Shown piece after piece: positions 26,961 through 36,917 of a DNA stretch of 64,000 bases. The translations under genes and the position numbers were made by a program. Position 1 is the first letter of the stretch, and every line of letters starts with the position of its first letter. Below the pieces are notes generated by a model. That model ran no database searches. It was not told the DNA's origin and worked only from the letters and a program-made list of their open reading frames with translations. The stretch comes from Aurantimonas sp965217685 (lineage in GTDB: Bacteria; Pseudomonadota; Alphaproteobacteria; Rhizobiales; Rhizobiaceae), in the NCBI GenBank assembly GCA_965217685.1, contig CBDCIZ010000003.1:1550001-1614000 (forward strand). The letters run 5' to 3'.

Positions 26961-26999
26961 GACGAAAACCCCGGTGCTTCCAACACCGGGGTTTTCGTC
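26961..26999 (-). terminator. dnaK terminator
   Basis: Perfect 16-bp stem (GACGAAAACCCCGGTG at 26961-26976 with its complement at 26984-26999) and a 7-base loop, 58 bases beyond the dnaK stop. The run of T falls within the stem, as often seen in bidirectional terminators. It should uncouple dnaK from the genes downstream. Confidence 0.85.
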
Positions 27000-27057
27000 T
27001 TGTCCAAAGCGCGCGGCGCCTTTGGAGGGGCGCCGCTGCATTGCGTCACGCGTGCGA

Positions 27058-28980
<1,923 letters not shown>

Positions 28981-29121
28981 TGCGCATTCTCCTTGTTTAG
29001 CGAGCCGCCCGGGACCCTCGATGAGGCATTCCGCGAAAGGGCAGCCCCTTAGTGAAATCGTTTGAAAGGTCCGGCGGCTGAAGCGGTGCGAACCACCAGG
29101 GTCCGCCGGTGCTGAAGGCTA

Positions 29122-29149
29122 TATATGAAGCCGGTTTTGCCCGTGCAAG
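29122..29149 (-). promoter_or_regulatory. dnaK promoter: overlapping RpoH and sigma-70 elements
   Basis: On the minus strand CTTGCA (29149-29144), a 13-base spacer and CTTCATATA (29130-29122) fit the heat-shock consensus CTTGAA-N13-CCCCATNTA. The same bases also read TTGCAC-N17-TATATA, a good housekeeping promoter. It lies about 140 bases before the dnaK start. Both heat-shock and basal expression could start here. Confidence 0.65.
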
Positions 29150-29277
29150 TCGCTATATCGCGGTTTTGTGAAGGGATGGACCCTCGCGAAAGCAAGATGG
29201 GGCAGGCGCTCGGGTGGCCGCTTCCGCTGCGGTGACGTGGTCGATGACGACTGGCCGCGCAGCCTGACGGGCAGTCG

Positions 29278-31569
29278 TCAGTTTCCGAAGATGCGCCTGA
29301 ACAGCGAGCGGTCGGTGTTGCGGCCGCCGCCGCCAACGCGGCCCTCGACGGTGAGGCCGGGAGGCGCTTCGCCGCCGACGAAGCGGCCGTCGCCCTGGCC
29401 GACATTGGCGGGCGGCACCGGTTGGCCGGCCGGCGCGTAATAGTCGTCGCCCGGATTGCCGTAACCGTCGTCGCCATACCCGGCTTCCGGATCGACGCCG
29501 TTGTCGGCGGTCAGCGCGCCCTGGTTCTGGTCGCCGATATTGTAGTCGCCCGGCAGGGGCACGGCCGGCAGGCCTTCGTGGGCCGCGACCATGAAATCGT
29601 GCCAGGCCTCGGCGGGCAGCGAGCCGCCGGTGACCTTCTTCATCTTGGCGCCGTTGTCGTTGCCGAGCCAGACGCCGGCGGTCAGATTGGCGGTGTAGCC
29701 GACGAACCAGGCGTCTTTGAAGTCCTGCGTGGTGCCGGTCTTGCCGGCCGACTGCCAGCCCGGAATCTCCGACTTGCGGGCGGTGCCCGAGGTCACGACC
29801 TTGCTCAGCATGGCGTTCATCATGCCGACGGTGTCGGGCGCGACGATCACCGGCGGCACTTCGGCCCCGCGTTCCCAGATCACCTTGCCGCCGGTGTCGG
29901 TCACCCGGTTGACCAGATGCGGCGTCGCCCGATAGCCGCCATTGGCGTAGGTCGCATAGGCACCGGTGAGCTCGATCAGCGAAACCTCGGAGGTGCCGAG
30001 GGCGATCGAGGCGTTGTCCTCGAGCTTGGAGTTGATGCCGAGCCGCTTGGCGACGTCGATCACCGCGTTCGGACCCACGTGGTTCGCCAGCTTGGCGGCA
30101 ACCGTGTTGATCGAATGGGTCAGCGCATAGGCCAGCGTCACCGGCCCCTTGTAGCTGCGCTCGTAATTTTCCGGCGACCAGTTGCCGATCCGGACCGGGC
30201 CGTCGACCACCATCGTCTCCGGGCGAAGCCCGTTTTCCAGCGCCGCCTCGTAGACGAAGGGCTTGAAGGCCGAGCCCGGCTGGCGCTTGGCGTCGACGGC
30301 GCGGTTGAACTGGCTTCCGGCATAGTCCTTGCCGCCGACCAGGGCGCGGATCGCGCCGGTGCCGTCGACCGCGACGAGGGCCCCCTGGCTGACATTGCGG
30401 TTGGCACCCGAGATGGTGCCGCGCACGACCTCTTCGGCTTTCTTCTCGAGGTTCCGGTCGATGGTGGTCTCGACGATCACGTCATGCTTCACGTCGCCGA
30501 CGAGGGTCTTGATGTCGCGCATCACGAGGTCGGCGGCGTAGTTCTCCGCGCCGGTCCAATAGGATTTGGCCTTGGTCGGCTTCTGCGCCTTGGCGTCCTC
30601 GTACTCCTGGCTGCTGATCGCGCCCTCGTCGCGCATGGCGGCGAGCACCACTTCGGCGCGGTCCTTGGCGGCCTGCGGATCGCGGGCGGGCGACAGCCGC
30701 GAGGGGGCCTTCAAAAGACCGGCGAGGAGCGCTGCCTGACCGAGATCGACGTCGGCGGCCGATTTGTTGAAATAGCGCCGGGCGGCGGCCTCGACGCCGG
30801 TGGCTCCCGAGCCGAAATACACCCGGTTGAGGTACATTTCGATAATCTGGTCCTTGGTGAACTTCTGCTCCAGCCACAGGGCGAGCACCGCTTCCTGGAT
30901 CTTGCGCTTGAGATTCTGGTCGGGCGTCAGGAAGATGTTCTTGGCCAGCTGCTGGGTCAGCGTCGAGCCGCCCTGCACGGTCTCGCCAGCCTGCATGTTG
31001 GTGAAGAAGGCGCGCACGATGCCGATCGGGTCCACGCCCCAATGGTCGTAGAAGCGCCGGTCCTCGATGGCGATCACCGCCTGCGGGATGTAGGGGCTCA
31101 TCTCGTCGAGCGAGACCTCGGCGCCGCCGGTGAGACCGCGATTGGCCAGAAGCTCGCCATCGACCGAGACGATTCTGACGTTGGGCGGCCGAGCCGGAAT
31201 TGCCCAGGATTCTTGCGGCAGGGTCGCTGCGACATAGCCGACGATACAGACGACGGCGATCGCGCCGAGAACGGCCGCGGTAATGCCGAGCCGGAAGATG
31301 TGGCCGATGAAGCCGCGCCGGCGGCGTGCGTCGCCTCGGCCGGACCCGCCCGAGCCCGAGCCGCCTCGCCCGCCGGAGCGGCGCGACGAACCGGACGCTG
31401 CCGCCTTCGACCTGGCGGCGGCCTTCGCATTTTTCGACGATTTGCGACGCGGATCGTTGGCGGCGGTCGGCACGGCGCGATCGTCGGCGCTGATACGGAC
31501 TTCGCCGTCGCTGCCGCCCTGGTCGTCGAAGCGCGGTTCGATCCGTTCCTGCCGCCGTCGTATCGCCAT
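29278..31569 (-). CDS. Bifunctional penicillin-binding protein 1A family
   Basis: Peptidoglycan glycosyltransferase/transpeptidase of 763 residues, anchored by one membrane segment at about residues 90-115 after a long basic, Gly/Ser/Arg-rich cytosolic N-terminus. The glycosyltransferase domain shows IAIEDRRFYDHWGVDP and GGSTLTQQLAKNIFL, LEQKFTKDQIIEMYLNRVYF. The transpeptidase domain has PGSAFKPF (SxxK serine), SINT (SxN) and KTGTTQDFKDAWFVGY (KTG). The C-terminus is Gly/Asp/Pro-rich and disordered. ATG 31569 follows GAGGGGG; upstream in-frame sequence is not family-like. A perfect CtrA-type box lies about 206 bases upstream, hinting at cell-cycle control. It is followed by dnaK on the same strand after a 297-base gap. 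Confidence 0.92.
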   Translation of the reverse strand: MAIRRRQERIEPRFDDQGGSDGEVRISADDRAVPTAANDPRRKSSKNAKAAARSKAAASGSSRRSGGRGGSGSGGSGRGDARRRRGFIGHIFRLGITAAVLGAIAVVCIVGYVAATLPQESWAIPARPPNVRIVSVDGELLANRGLTGGAEVSLDEMSPYIPQAVIAIEDRRFYDHWGVDPIGIVRAFFTNMQAGETVQGGSTLTQQLAKNIFLTPDQNLKRKIQEAVLALWLEQKFTKDQIIEMYLNRVYFGSGATGVEAAARRYFNKSAADVDLGQAALLAGLLKAPSRLSPARDPQAAKDRAEVVLAAMRDEGAISSQEYEDAKAQKPTKAKSYWTGAENYAADLVMRDIKTLVGDVKHDVIVETTIDRNLEKKAEEVVRGTISGANRNVSQGALVAVDGTGAIRALVGGKDYAGSQFNRAVDAKRQPGSAFKPFVYEAALENGLRPETMVVDGPVRIGNWSPENYERSYKGPVTLAYALTHSINTVAAKLANHVGPNAVIDVAKRLGINSKLEDNASIALGTSEVSLIELTGAYATYANGGYRATPHLVNRVTDTGGKVIWERGAEVPPVIVAPDTVGMMNAMLSKVVTSGTARKSEIPGWQSAGKTGTTQDFKDAWFVGYTANLTAGVWLGNDNGAKMKKVTGGSLPAEAWHDFMVAAHEGLPAVPLPGDYNIGDQNQGALTADNGVDPEAGYGDDGYGNPGDDYYAPAGQPVPPANVGQGDGRFVGGEAPPGLTVEGRVGGGGRNTDRSLFRRIFGN

Positions 31570-31774
31570 GAAGAACCCCCTCGCACATCCTTCGCGCGGC
31601 CAAGCCTGCGCCTTCGGTGCGATCGCCGTTTGCAGCCTGGCGTCCCTCGACGCCGTTCGTCGCCGGTCGCTTGCCCCCAAGCCGCGCCCGACATCCTGGA
31701 CCGGTGGACGCATCGCTAAGACAAGCCGCGTCGAATCGATTCCGGCTTTTGCGATGCAGCCTAAATGCGGCGAA

Positions 31775-31789
31775 TTAACGGGCCGTTAA
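31775..31789. promoter_or_regulatory. CtrA-type binding site
   Basis: TTAA-CGGGCCG-TTAA, an exact match to the alphaproteobacterial CtrA full site TTAA-N7-TTAA, about 206 bases upstream of the PBP1A start and 255 bases upstream of the SDR start. TTAA is rare in this GC-rich DNA, which strengthens the call. Confidence 0.5.
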
Positions 31790-31969
31790 GCAATGCGAGA
31801 CGGGCGCACGGCCGCGAACGGCAGGCGCCCCGGCTCGCCGGACCGAGGGTTCTCGCAGATGAAGCGGGCGATTGAACCTGCTCCGGCGCACTCCATGTCG
31901 CGTTGCAACAGGTGCCGATCGGCAGGCGACACCGAATGCGTGTCCGCCGCTCTTGCGATGCGTGCCATG

Positions 31970-31991
31970 CCTATGGCCCGCGGGCCATAGG
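31970..31991. promoter_or_regulatory. 22-bp perfect palindrome, likely operator of the SDR gene
   Basis: CTATGGCCCG followed directly by its reverse complement CGGGCCATAG, with one further C/G pair outside and no loop, ends 52 bases before the SDR start. A symmetrical uninterrupted site of this size suggests a dimeric repressor such as a TetR-type protein; no such regulator gene is adjacent. Confidence 0.5.
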
Positions 31992-32043
31992 GACGTCGGC
32001 TCCGGCGCTTGAGCCTTTCGCTTCGATCCCGACAGGAGTTCCC

Positions 32044-32838
32044 ATGCAAATCGACCTTTCCGGCAAGACCGCCATCGTCACCGGCTCGACCGGCGGAATC
32101 GGCCTTGCCACCGCCATCGGTCTAGCCCGATCGGGCGCGAAGACGGTGATCAACGGCCGCGGCGAGGACCGGGTCGAGGGCGCCGTGCGAAAGCTTCTGG
32201 AAGCCGTGCCCGGTGCCGACATTTCGGGCGTCGCGGCCGATCTTTCGACCATGGAGGGCTGCCGGACGCTTATCGACGCGGTCCCGGACCCGGACATTCT
32301 CGTCAACAATGTCGGCATCTTCGGCCCGAAACCCTTCTTCGAAATCGACGATGCCACCTGGGAGACATTCTTTCAGCTGAACGTCATGTCCGGCGTGCGC
32401 CTGTCGCGGGCCTATCTCAAGGGCATGATGGACCGCGGCTGGGGCCGTATCGTCTTCCTGTCGTCGGAATCCGGCCTGAACATCCCGGCCGACATGATCC
32501 ATTACGGCTTCACCAAGACCGCGGTCCTGTCGGTCTCTCGCGGTCTTGCCAAATTTGCCCACGGGACCGGCGTGACCGTCAATTCCGTGCTGCCGGGCCC
32601 GACCATGTCCGATGGGGTTCAAGGCATGCTGAAGGAGATGGCCGAGGAAAAGGGCATCTCGATCGAAGAGGCGGGAATCGCCTTCGTCAGGGCCGAGCGC
32701 CCGACTTCGGTGATCGACCGCCTGGCGACCGTCGAGGAGGTCGCCAACATGATCGTCTACGCCTGCTCGAAGGAAGCCTCCGCCACCTCCGGCGCCGCGC
32801 TCCGCGTCGACGGCGGCGTCGTCGACACGATCGCCTGA
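32044..32838 (+). CDS. SDR family oxidoreductase
   Basis: Classical short-chain dehydrogenase of 264 residues. NAD(P)-binding TGSTGGIGLATAIGLA is at about residues 14-29, NNVGIFG near 85, serine in VFLSSESG, and the active-site pair in HYGFTK (YxxxK). The C-terminus is GAALRVDGGVVDTIA. AGGAG precedes the ATG at 32044. The insert near residues 200-225 (KEMAEEKGISIEEAGIAFVR) is typical of a subgroup often called oxidoreductase of unknown substrate in rhizobia. A 22-bp palindrome upstream suggests dedicated regulation; a bidirectional terminator follows. Confidence 0.87.
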   Translation: MQIDLSGKTAIVTGSTGGIGLATAIGLARSGAKTVINGRGEDRVEGAVRKLLEAVPGADISGVAADLSTMEGCRTLIDAVPDPDILVNNVGIFGPKPFFEIDDATWETFFQLNVMSGVRLSRAYLKGMMDRGWGRIVFLSSESGLNIPADMIHYGFTKTAVLSVSRGLAKFAHGTGVTVNSVLPGPTMSDGVQGMLKEMAEEKGISIEEAGIAFVRAERPTSVIDRLATVEEVANMIVYACSKEASATSGAALRVDGGVVDTIA

Positions 32839-32867
32839 ACGAAAACACCCGACCGGACCCGAAACGA

Positions 32868-32900
32868 CGAAAGCCGCGGCATTACCTGCCGCGGCTTTCG
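32868..32900. terminator. Bidirectional terminator between SDR and MipA/OmpV genes
   Basis: A 13-bp perfect stem (CGAAAGCCGCGGC at 32868-32880 with its complement at 32888-32900) and a 7-base loop lie between convergent genes. Confidence 0.78.
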
Positions 32901-32925
32901 AGCAAAGGATGGAAAGGAGCTCGCC

Positions 32926-33774
32926 TTAGAACAGGTCGAGCGAGAAGCGGTGTGAGACGCCGAGCCCGAAATAATACTGGTTCTCGTCACCGGCCTTGAC
33001 GATCGGCGAGTCCGCGGCATCGCCGACCAGACGATCATACTTGGCGTCGGCGTTGATGAAGTAATCGGTGAAGATCTCGTATTTCGCCGAAGCCGCGACG
33101 CCGACGCTCTTGAAGCCGCCATCCGGGCTGTATGCCGCAAGACGACCACCGGTGTTGAACGACTCGCGTGCACTGACACCGAAATAGGTGTCCATGTAAT
33201 CCGACGAAGCAAGGCTCACGGTCGGTCCCAGCTTCAGAACGAGACGGCGGTCGAGCGGCCGGGCGATGAGGGAGGCGCCGAAATCGCCGACGAAGCCGTC
33301 GCCGCCGCCCAGCGCGTAGCGAACGTCGCCGGAAACCTGGAAATTCTCCCACTCGTAATCGGCCTTGATGCCGAGCTCGTAGCTCGCGTCGATGTCGTCG
33401 ATGCCTCTCAGACCCGGATAGTCGGACGAGTCGCGCTCGGGCTGATATTTGAACGACGGTCCGATCGAGAAGCCAAGACCGTCGGGGCCGCCGAAGGATC
33501 CGATGCCCGGCAGGTTGACGTATTCGACACTGAAGATCGCGGCCGGTGAGATCTGGTAGTCTTCGGAGCCGAGATATTCCGGCATGACGATGCCCTGAAC
33601 GCCAAGTTCGAAGACGAAGTCGACACCGGCATAGTCGACGGTGGCCGGCACCATTGGAGCGGGCGCGGGATCGTATGTGATCGGAGCAGCGTCCGCGGCC
33701 AGGGCCGACAGGTTTGCCGCGAAGACAATCGTAAGGGCCGAAGCCGCGATCCGTACCGTGTTGCGCATGATCAT
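32926..33774 (-). CDS. MipA/OmpV family outer-membrane protein
   Basis: Predicted outer-membrane beta-barrel of 282 residues. The signal peptide covers about residues 1-27, ending SALAAD. The mature part shows alternating aromatic and glycine-rich strands, with the family-typical EYLGSEDYQISP near residue 65, VSGDVRYALGGGDGFVGDFGA, and the C-terminal YYFGLGVSHRFSLDLF ending in phenylalanine, the usual barrel-insertion signal. MipA is known as a scaffold for murein-synthesising complexes in E. coli; other members respond to osmolarity or antibiotics. Start ATG 33774 has only a weak ribosome site; ATG 33768 is possible. Confidence 0.87.
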   Translation of the reverse strand: MIMRNTVRIAASALTIVFAANLSALAADAAPITYDPAPAPMVPATVDYAGVDFVFELGVQGIVMPEYLGSEDYQISPAAIFSVEYVNLPGIGSFGGPDGLGFSIGPSFKYQPERDSSDYPGLRGIDDIDASYELGIKADYEWENFQVSGDVRYALGGGDGFVGDFGASLIARPLDRRLVLKLGPTVSLASSDYMDTYFGVSARESFNTGGRLAAYSPDGGFKSVGVAASAKYEIFTDYFINADAKYDRLVGDAADSPIVKAGDENQYYFGLGVSHRFSLDLF

Positions 33775-34220
33775 GTCCCGATAATCCAGCTTCGACCGCC
33801 CGTCTTGTTCGCCGATCCGTTTGGCTGGCGACGCGGTGCTTACCGTGCTTTCCTTCTGCCGGCAAATGCGCCGTCGATCAACGACGGAAAGGGGCTTTGG
33901 CTGGTTTGGACCCGCATTGCGCACGCTGCGTTGCAGGAGCGACACAGGGGTGCGACATGTTGGCGGATGGGACGGCCGGTCGAAGGCGTCATGCTGATCC
34001 GGCGTCGTTCGCTTCCACGCATAAGTGGCGTTTTCGTTTGCCAGCAAATCTCTGGCGGACGCAGCACGGTCAGGTGAACAGCGAAAGGGCGCGGCTCGAC
34101 CCCTCGATCCCGCGCCCTTCCTTCCCCGATCGACCCGCGAAAGGGTCGAATCATCCCCACGAAAACCGTTACCGGTTTCCCCTCGAACATTCAAACTAGC
34201 AGCAATACCCTAACGCTTGC
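33775..34220. other. Intergenic region, MipA/OmpV to M20 peptidase
   Basis: No gene recognised in 446 bases. It contains a probable terminator for the M20 gene at 34085-34119; the remainder must hold the MipA promoter, which I cannot place. Confidence 0.5.
34085..34119 (-). terminator. Probable terminator of the M20 peptidase gene
   Basis: A 10-bp stem (AAGGGCGCGG, 34085-34094, with its complement at 34110-34119) and a 15-base loop. On the minus strand it is followed by TCGCTGTTC, after a stem that ends CCCTT, so the U-tract is poor. Confidence 0.4.
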
Positions 34221-35642
34221 TTAAGCGTCCTCGCCCAGCGCGGCGAGCACCCGCGCCCAGGAGCGCTGGCCCTTGTGGAAGGACGACATCTCGTACTTCT
34301 CGTTGGGCGAATGGATGCGGTCGTCGCCGAGGCCGAAACCGATGAGCAGCGACTCCATGCCGAGCCGCTCCTTGAACTCGCCGACGACCGGGATCGAGCC
34401 GCCCATGCCGATCATCACAGCCGGCTTCGGCCATTCGTCCGACAACGCCTTGCGGGCCATCTCCAACACCTTCGAATCGAAGGGCAGCTGGATCGCCGGC
34501 GAGCCGCCATGCTCGTGGAACTCGACTTCGCAGTCGGCCGGCAGCCGCTCGGTCACGAACTGTCGGAACGCGGCGCGGACCGCTTCCGGGTCCTGGTCGA
34601 AGACGAGGCGGAACGACACTTTCGCCGAAGCTTCCGCCGCAATGACCGTCTTGAAGCCCTTGCCGGTGTAGCCGCCGGAAATGCCGTTGAACTCGGCGGT
34701 CGGGCGGGACCAGACCTGTTCGAGCACGCTCCGGCCCTTTTCGCCCGATGGCGTCTTCAGACCCACGCCGCCGAGGAAGTCCGCCTCGGAGAAGTCCAGT
34801 CCCTCCCAGATTTTTCGCACATGGTCGGGGAGTTCGGGAACGCCGTTGTAGAAGCCGGGGATCGTCACCCGGCCGTCTTCGTCATGGATGGCGGCGAGAA
34901 TCTTCGTCAGCGCCCGGATCGGGTTCTGGGCGGCGCCGCCGAAATAGCCCGAATGCAGATCCTGGTTCGCCGCCTTGATGGTCACCTCCTCGCCGACGAG
35001 GCCGCGCAGGCCCGTCGAGATCGCCGGCGTCTCGCGGTCCCACATGTTGGTGTCGCAGACCAGCGCGACGTCGCAGGAAAGCTCGTCCTTGTTCTCGTCC
35101 ATGAACGGACGCAGCGAAGGCGAGCCGGATTCTTCCTCGCCCTCCAAAAAGATCGTCACTGCGCAGGGCAGGCTCCCGGTCTCGGCGATGTAAGCCCGGC
35201 AGGCCTCGACGAAGGTCATCAACTGGCCCTTGTCGTCGGCCGACCCCCGCCCGACGATGCGCTTCGAGCCGTCCGGCATCGTCGTGATCTGCGGGTCGAA
35301 GGGCCCGGAATCCCAAAGGTTCAAGGGGTCCACCGGCTGGACGTCGTAATGGCCATAAAACAGAACGTGACGCGGCGTCTTGCCGTTCGTCTCGCCAGAT
35401 CCGGCGTGGTGTGGCCCGGCGTGATGGGCGACCACCATCGGATGGCCGGTCGTATCCCTCACCGAAGCATCGAAGCCGATCGCCGACAGGTCGCCGGCAA
35501 GGAACTCGGCGGCCGCGCGGCAATCCTTGGCATAGGCCGGATCGGTCGAGATCGAGGGAATCCTGAGGAGATCGATCAGCCGGCCGAGCGAGCGCTCGAG
35601 ATTGAGGTCGATGCAATCGAGGACGCTGTCGAGTTGGGACAT
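34221..35642 (-). CDS. M20 family dipeptidase
   Basis: Zinc-dependent exo/dipeptidase of 473 residues, of the carnosinase-like M20 group. Metal and catalytic residues are visible as VLFYGHYDVQPVDP (H and D), GRGSADDKGQLMTF (bridging D), and FLEGEEESGSPSL (catalytic and metal Glu), with the final metal histidine in DDRIHSPNEKYEMSSF near the C-terminus. The lid domain includes NQDLHSGYFGG. Length and domain order are normal. It probably hydrolyses cytosolic dipeptides. It is transcribed divergently from the DapA-family gene with a 277-base gap. Confidence 0.93.
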   Translation of the reverse strand: MSQLDSVLDCIDLNLERSLGRLIDLLRIPSISTDPAYAKDCRAAAEFLAGDLSAIGFDASVRDTTGHPMVVAHHAGPHHAGSGETNGKTPRHVLFYGHYDVQPVDPLNLWDSGPFDPQITTMPDGSKRIVGRGSADDKGQLMTFVEACRAYIAETGSLPCAVTIFLEGEEESGSPSLRPFMDENKDELSCDVALVCDTNMWDRETPAISTGLRGLVGEEVTIKAANQDLHSGYFGGAAQNPIRALTKILAAIHDEDGRVTIPGFYNGVPELPDHVRKIWEGLDFSEADFLGGVGLKTPSGEKGRSVLEQVWSRPTAEFNGISGGYTGKGFKTVIAAEASAKVSFRLVFDQDPEAVRAAFRQFVTERLPADCEVEFHEHGGSPAIQLPFDSKVLEMARKALSDEWPKPAVMIGMGGSIPVVGEFKERLGMESLLIGFGLGDDRIHSPNEKYEMSSFHKGQRSWARVLAALGEDA

Positions 35643-35919
35643 GACGGGGCTCTTCTTTCAAGGAGGGCGAGGTTCGGGCAGGGTGCGAGATTCGGGAGAG
35701 GGGTCAGTCGATGCCGTCCGCCGCGCGGGTTCCCTTCGATAAGGGAGTCGAACCGCCGTGATCAAGGGCCGGGCACCTTGTGGACGGGCGCAGCCCTGGA
35801 GGGCACGGTATTGCCGCCGAAGATATTCTCGACGATGCCGGCATTTGTCCGTATCCCTCGCTTGACGGCCATAATCCCGACGGACACGGCCGCAAAATCC
35901 ACGCGCCGGGAGCCAGTCC

Positions 35920-36819
35920 ATGCCGTCAGATCCGATCTTTTCCGGCCTCTCCGCCTTCCCGATCACGCCGATGGACGAGGCCGGCCGCGTCGACGCCGCG
36001 GTGTACGAACGCCTCGTCGGGCGTCTCGGCGCCGCCGGCGTCGGCTCGATCGGCGCGCTCGGCAGCACCGGGGCCTACCCGTATCTGTCCCGCGGCGAGC
36101 GCAGGCGGGCGGTGGAGATCGCGCGGAGTGCGGCAGGAAAGACCCCGCTTCTCGTCGGCGTCGGTGCGATGACGAGCCGTGAAGCGGTGGACTGCGCGCG
36201 AGATGCAGCGGCGGCCGGCGCCGACGCGCTGCTCCTGGCGCCGGTCTCCTATTGGCCGCTCCTCGACGACGAGGTGTTCGCGCTTTTCGAGGCGGTTGCC
36301 GACGCGAGCGATGTGCCGGTCTGCGTCTACAACAACCCGGTGACGACCCACTTCACCGTCAGCCCGGCGCTGCTCTCGCGGCTGGCGATCATCCCCAACG
36401 TCGTGGCCGTGAAGAACCCGGCCCCGGCGCGCGAGGCGATGGCCGAGGCGCACGCCGCCTATCGCGCCGCAGTCGGACCGGACTTTTCCCTCGGCTACAG
36501 CGCCGATATCAACGCCGCCGAGGCGCTGATCGCCGGCGGCACAACCTGGTATTCGGTGGCGGCGGGCACGCTGCCCAAACCCTTCGTCGCCATCTGCCGG
36601 GCCATTGCGGCGGGCGACGCGGAAGAGGCCCGGCGTCTCAACGCCGATCTCGAACCCCTCTGGGCGCTGTTTCGGGAGCTGACGAGCTTCCGTGTCGTCC
36701 ATGCTGCAGCGAACGTTCTCGGCCTCAGCGACCACCAGCCGCCAGGACCGGTCCTGCCGCTGGACGATGCGGCGAAGCGGCGGGTCGCGCATGTGATCGA
36801 AAAACTGGATCTGGCCTGA
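35920..36819 (+). CDS. DapA-family lyase/aldolase, not canonical DHDPS
   Basis: TIM-barrel Schiff-base enzyme of 299 residues in the dihydrodipicolinate synthase/N-acetylneuraminate lyase superfamily. The Schiff-base lysine is in VVAVKNPAPA, and the catalytic tyrosine in VCVYNNPVTTH. It differs from true DapA in two ways I can see. The GTTGE loop reads GSTGAYPYL. The residue after the tyrosine loop that is Arg in DapA (PSRT) is absent (PVTT). It is therefore more likely an aldolase or hydratase for another keto-acid. GGGAG precedes the ATG. It is flanked by an M20 peptidase and by zwf, neither of which defines a pathway. Confidence 0.8.
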   Translation: MPSDPIFSGLSAFPITPMDEAGRVDAAVYERLVGRLGAAGVGSIGALGSTGAYPYLSRGERRRAVEIARSAAGKTPLLVGVGAMTSREAVDCARDAAAAGADALLLAPVSYWPLLDDEVFALFEAVADASDVPVCVYNNPVTTHFTVSPALLSRLAIIPNVVAVKNPAPAREAMAEAHAAYRAAVGPDFSLGYSADINAAEALIAGGTTWYSVAAGTLPKPFVAICRAIAAGDAEEARRLNADLEPLWALFRELTSFRVVHAAANVLGLSDHQPPGPVLPLDDAAKRRVAHVIEKLDLA

Positions 36820-36917
36820 GGAGCACGGCCTGTGTCCGGGGCGTTGCGCTGGGCCGGCCGGACCGGGCGGTCGTGCAGCGGGTGACGAAATGCGAGCCTG
36901 GCGCTCAAGGCCTTGCC

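Larger units (their letters stand above)
31570..32043. other. Divergent intergenic region, PBP1A / SDR
   Basis: No gene recognised in 474 bases. It holds a perfect CtrA-type box at 31775-31789 and a 22-bp perfect palindrome at 31970-31991. Confidence 0.6.
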
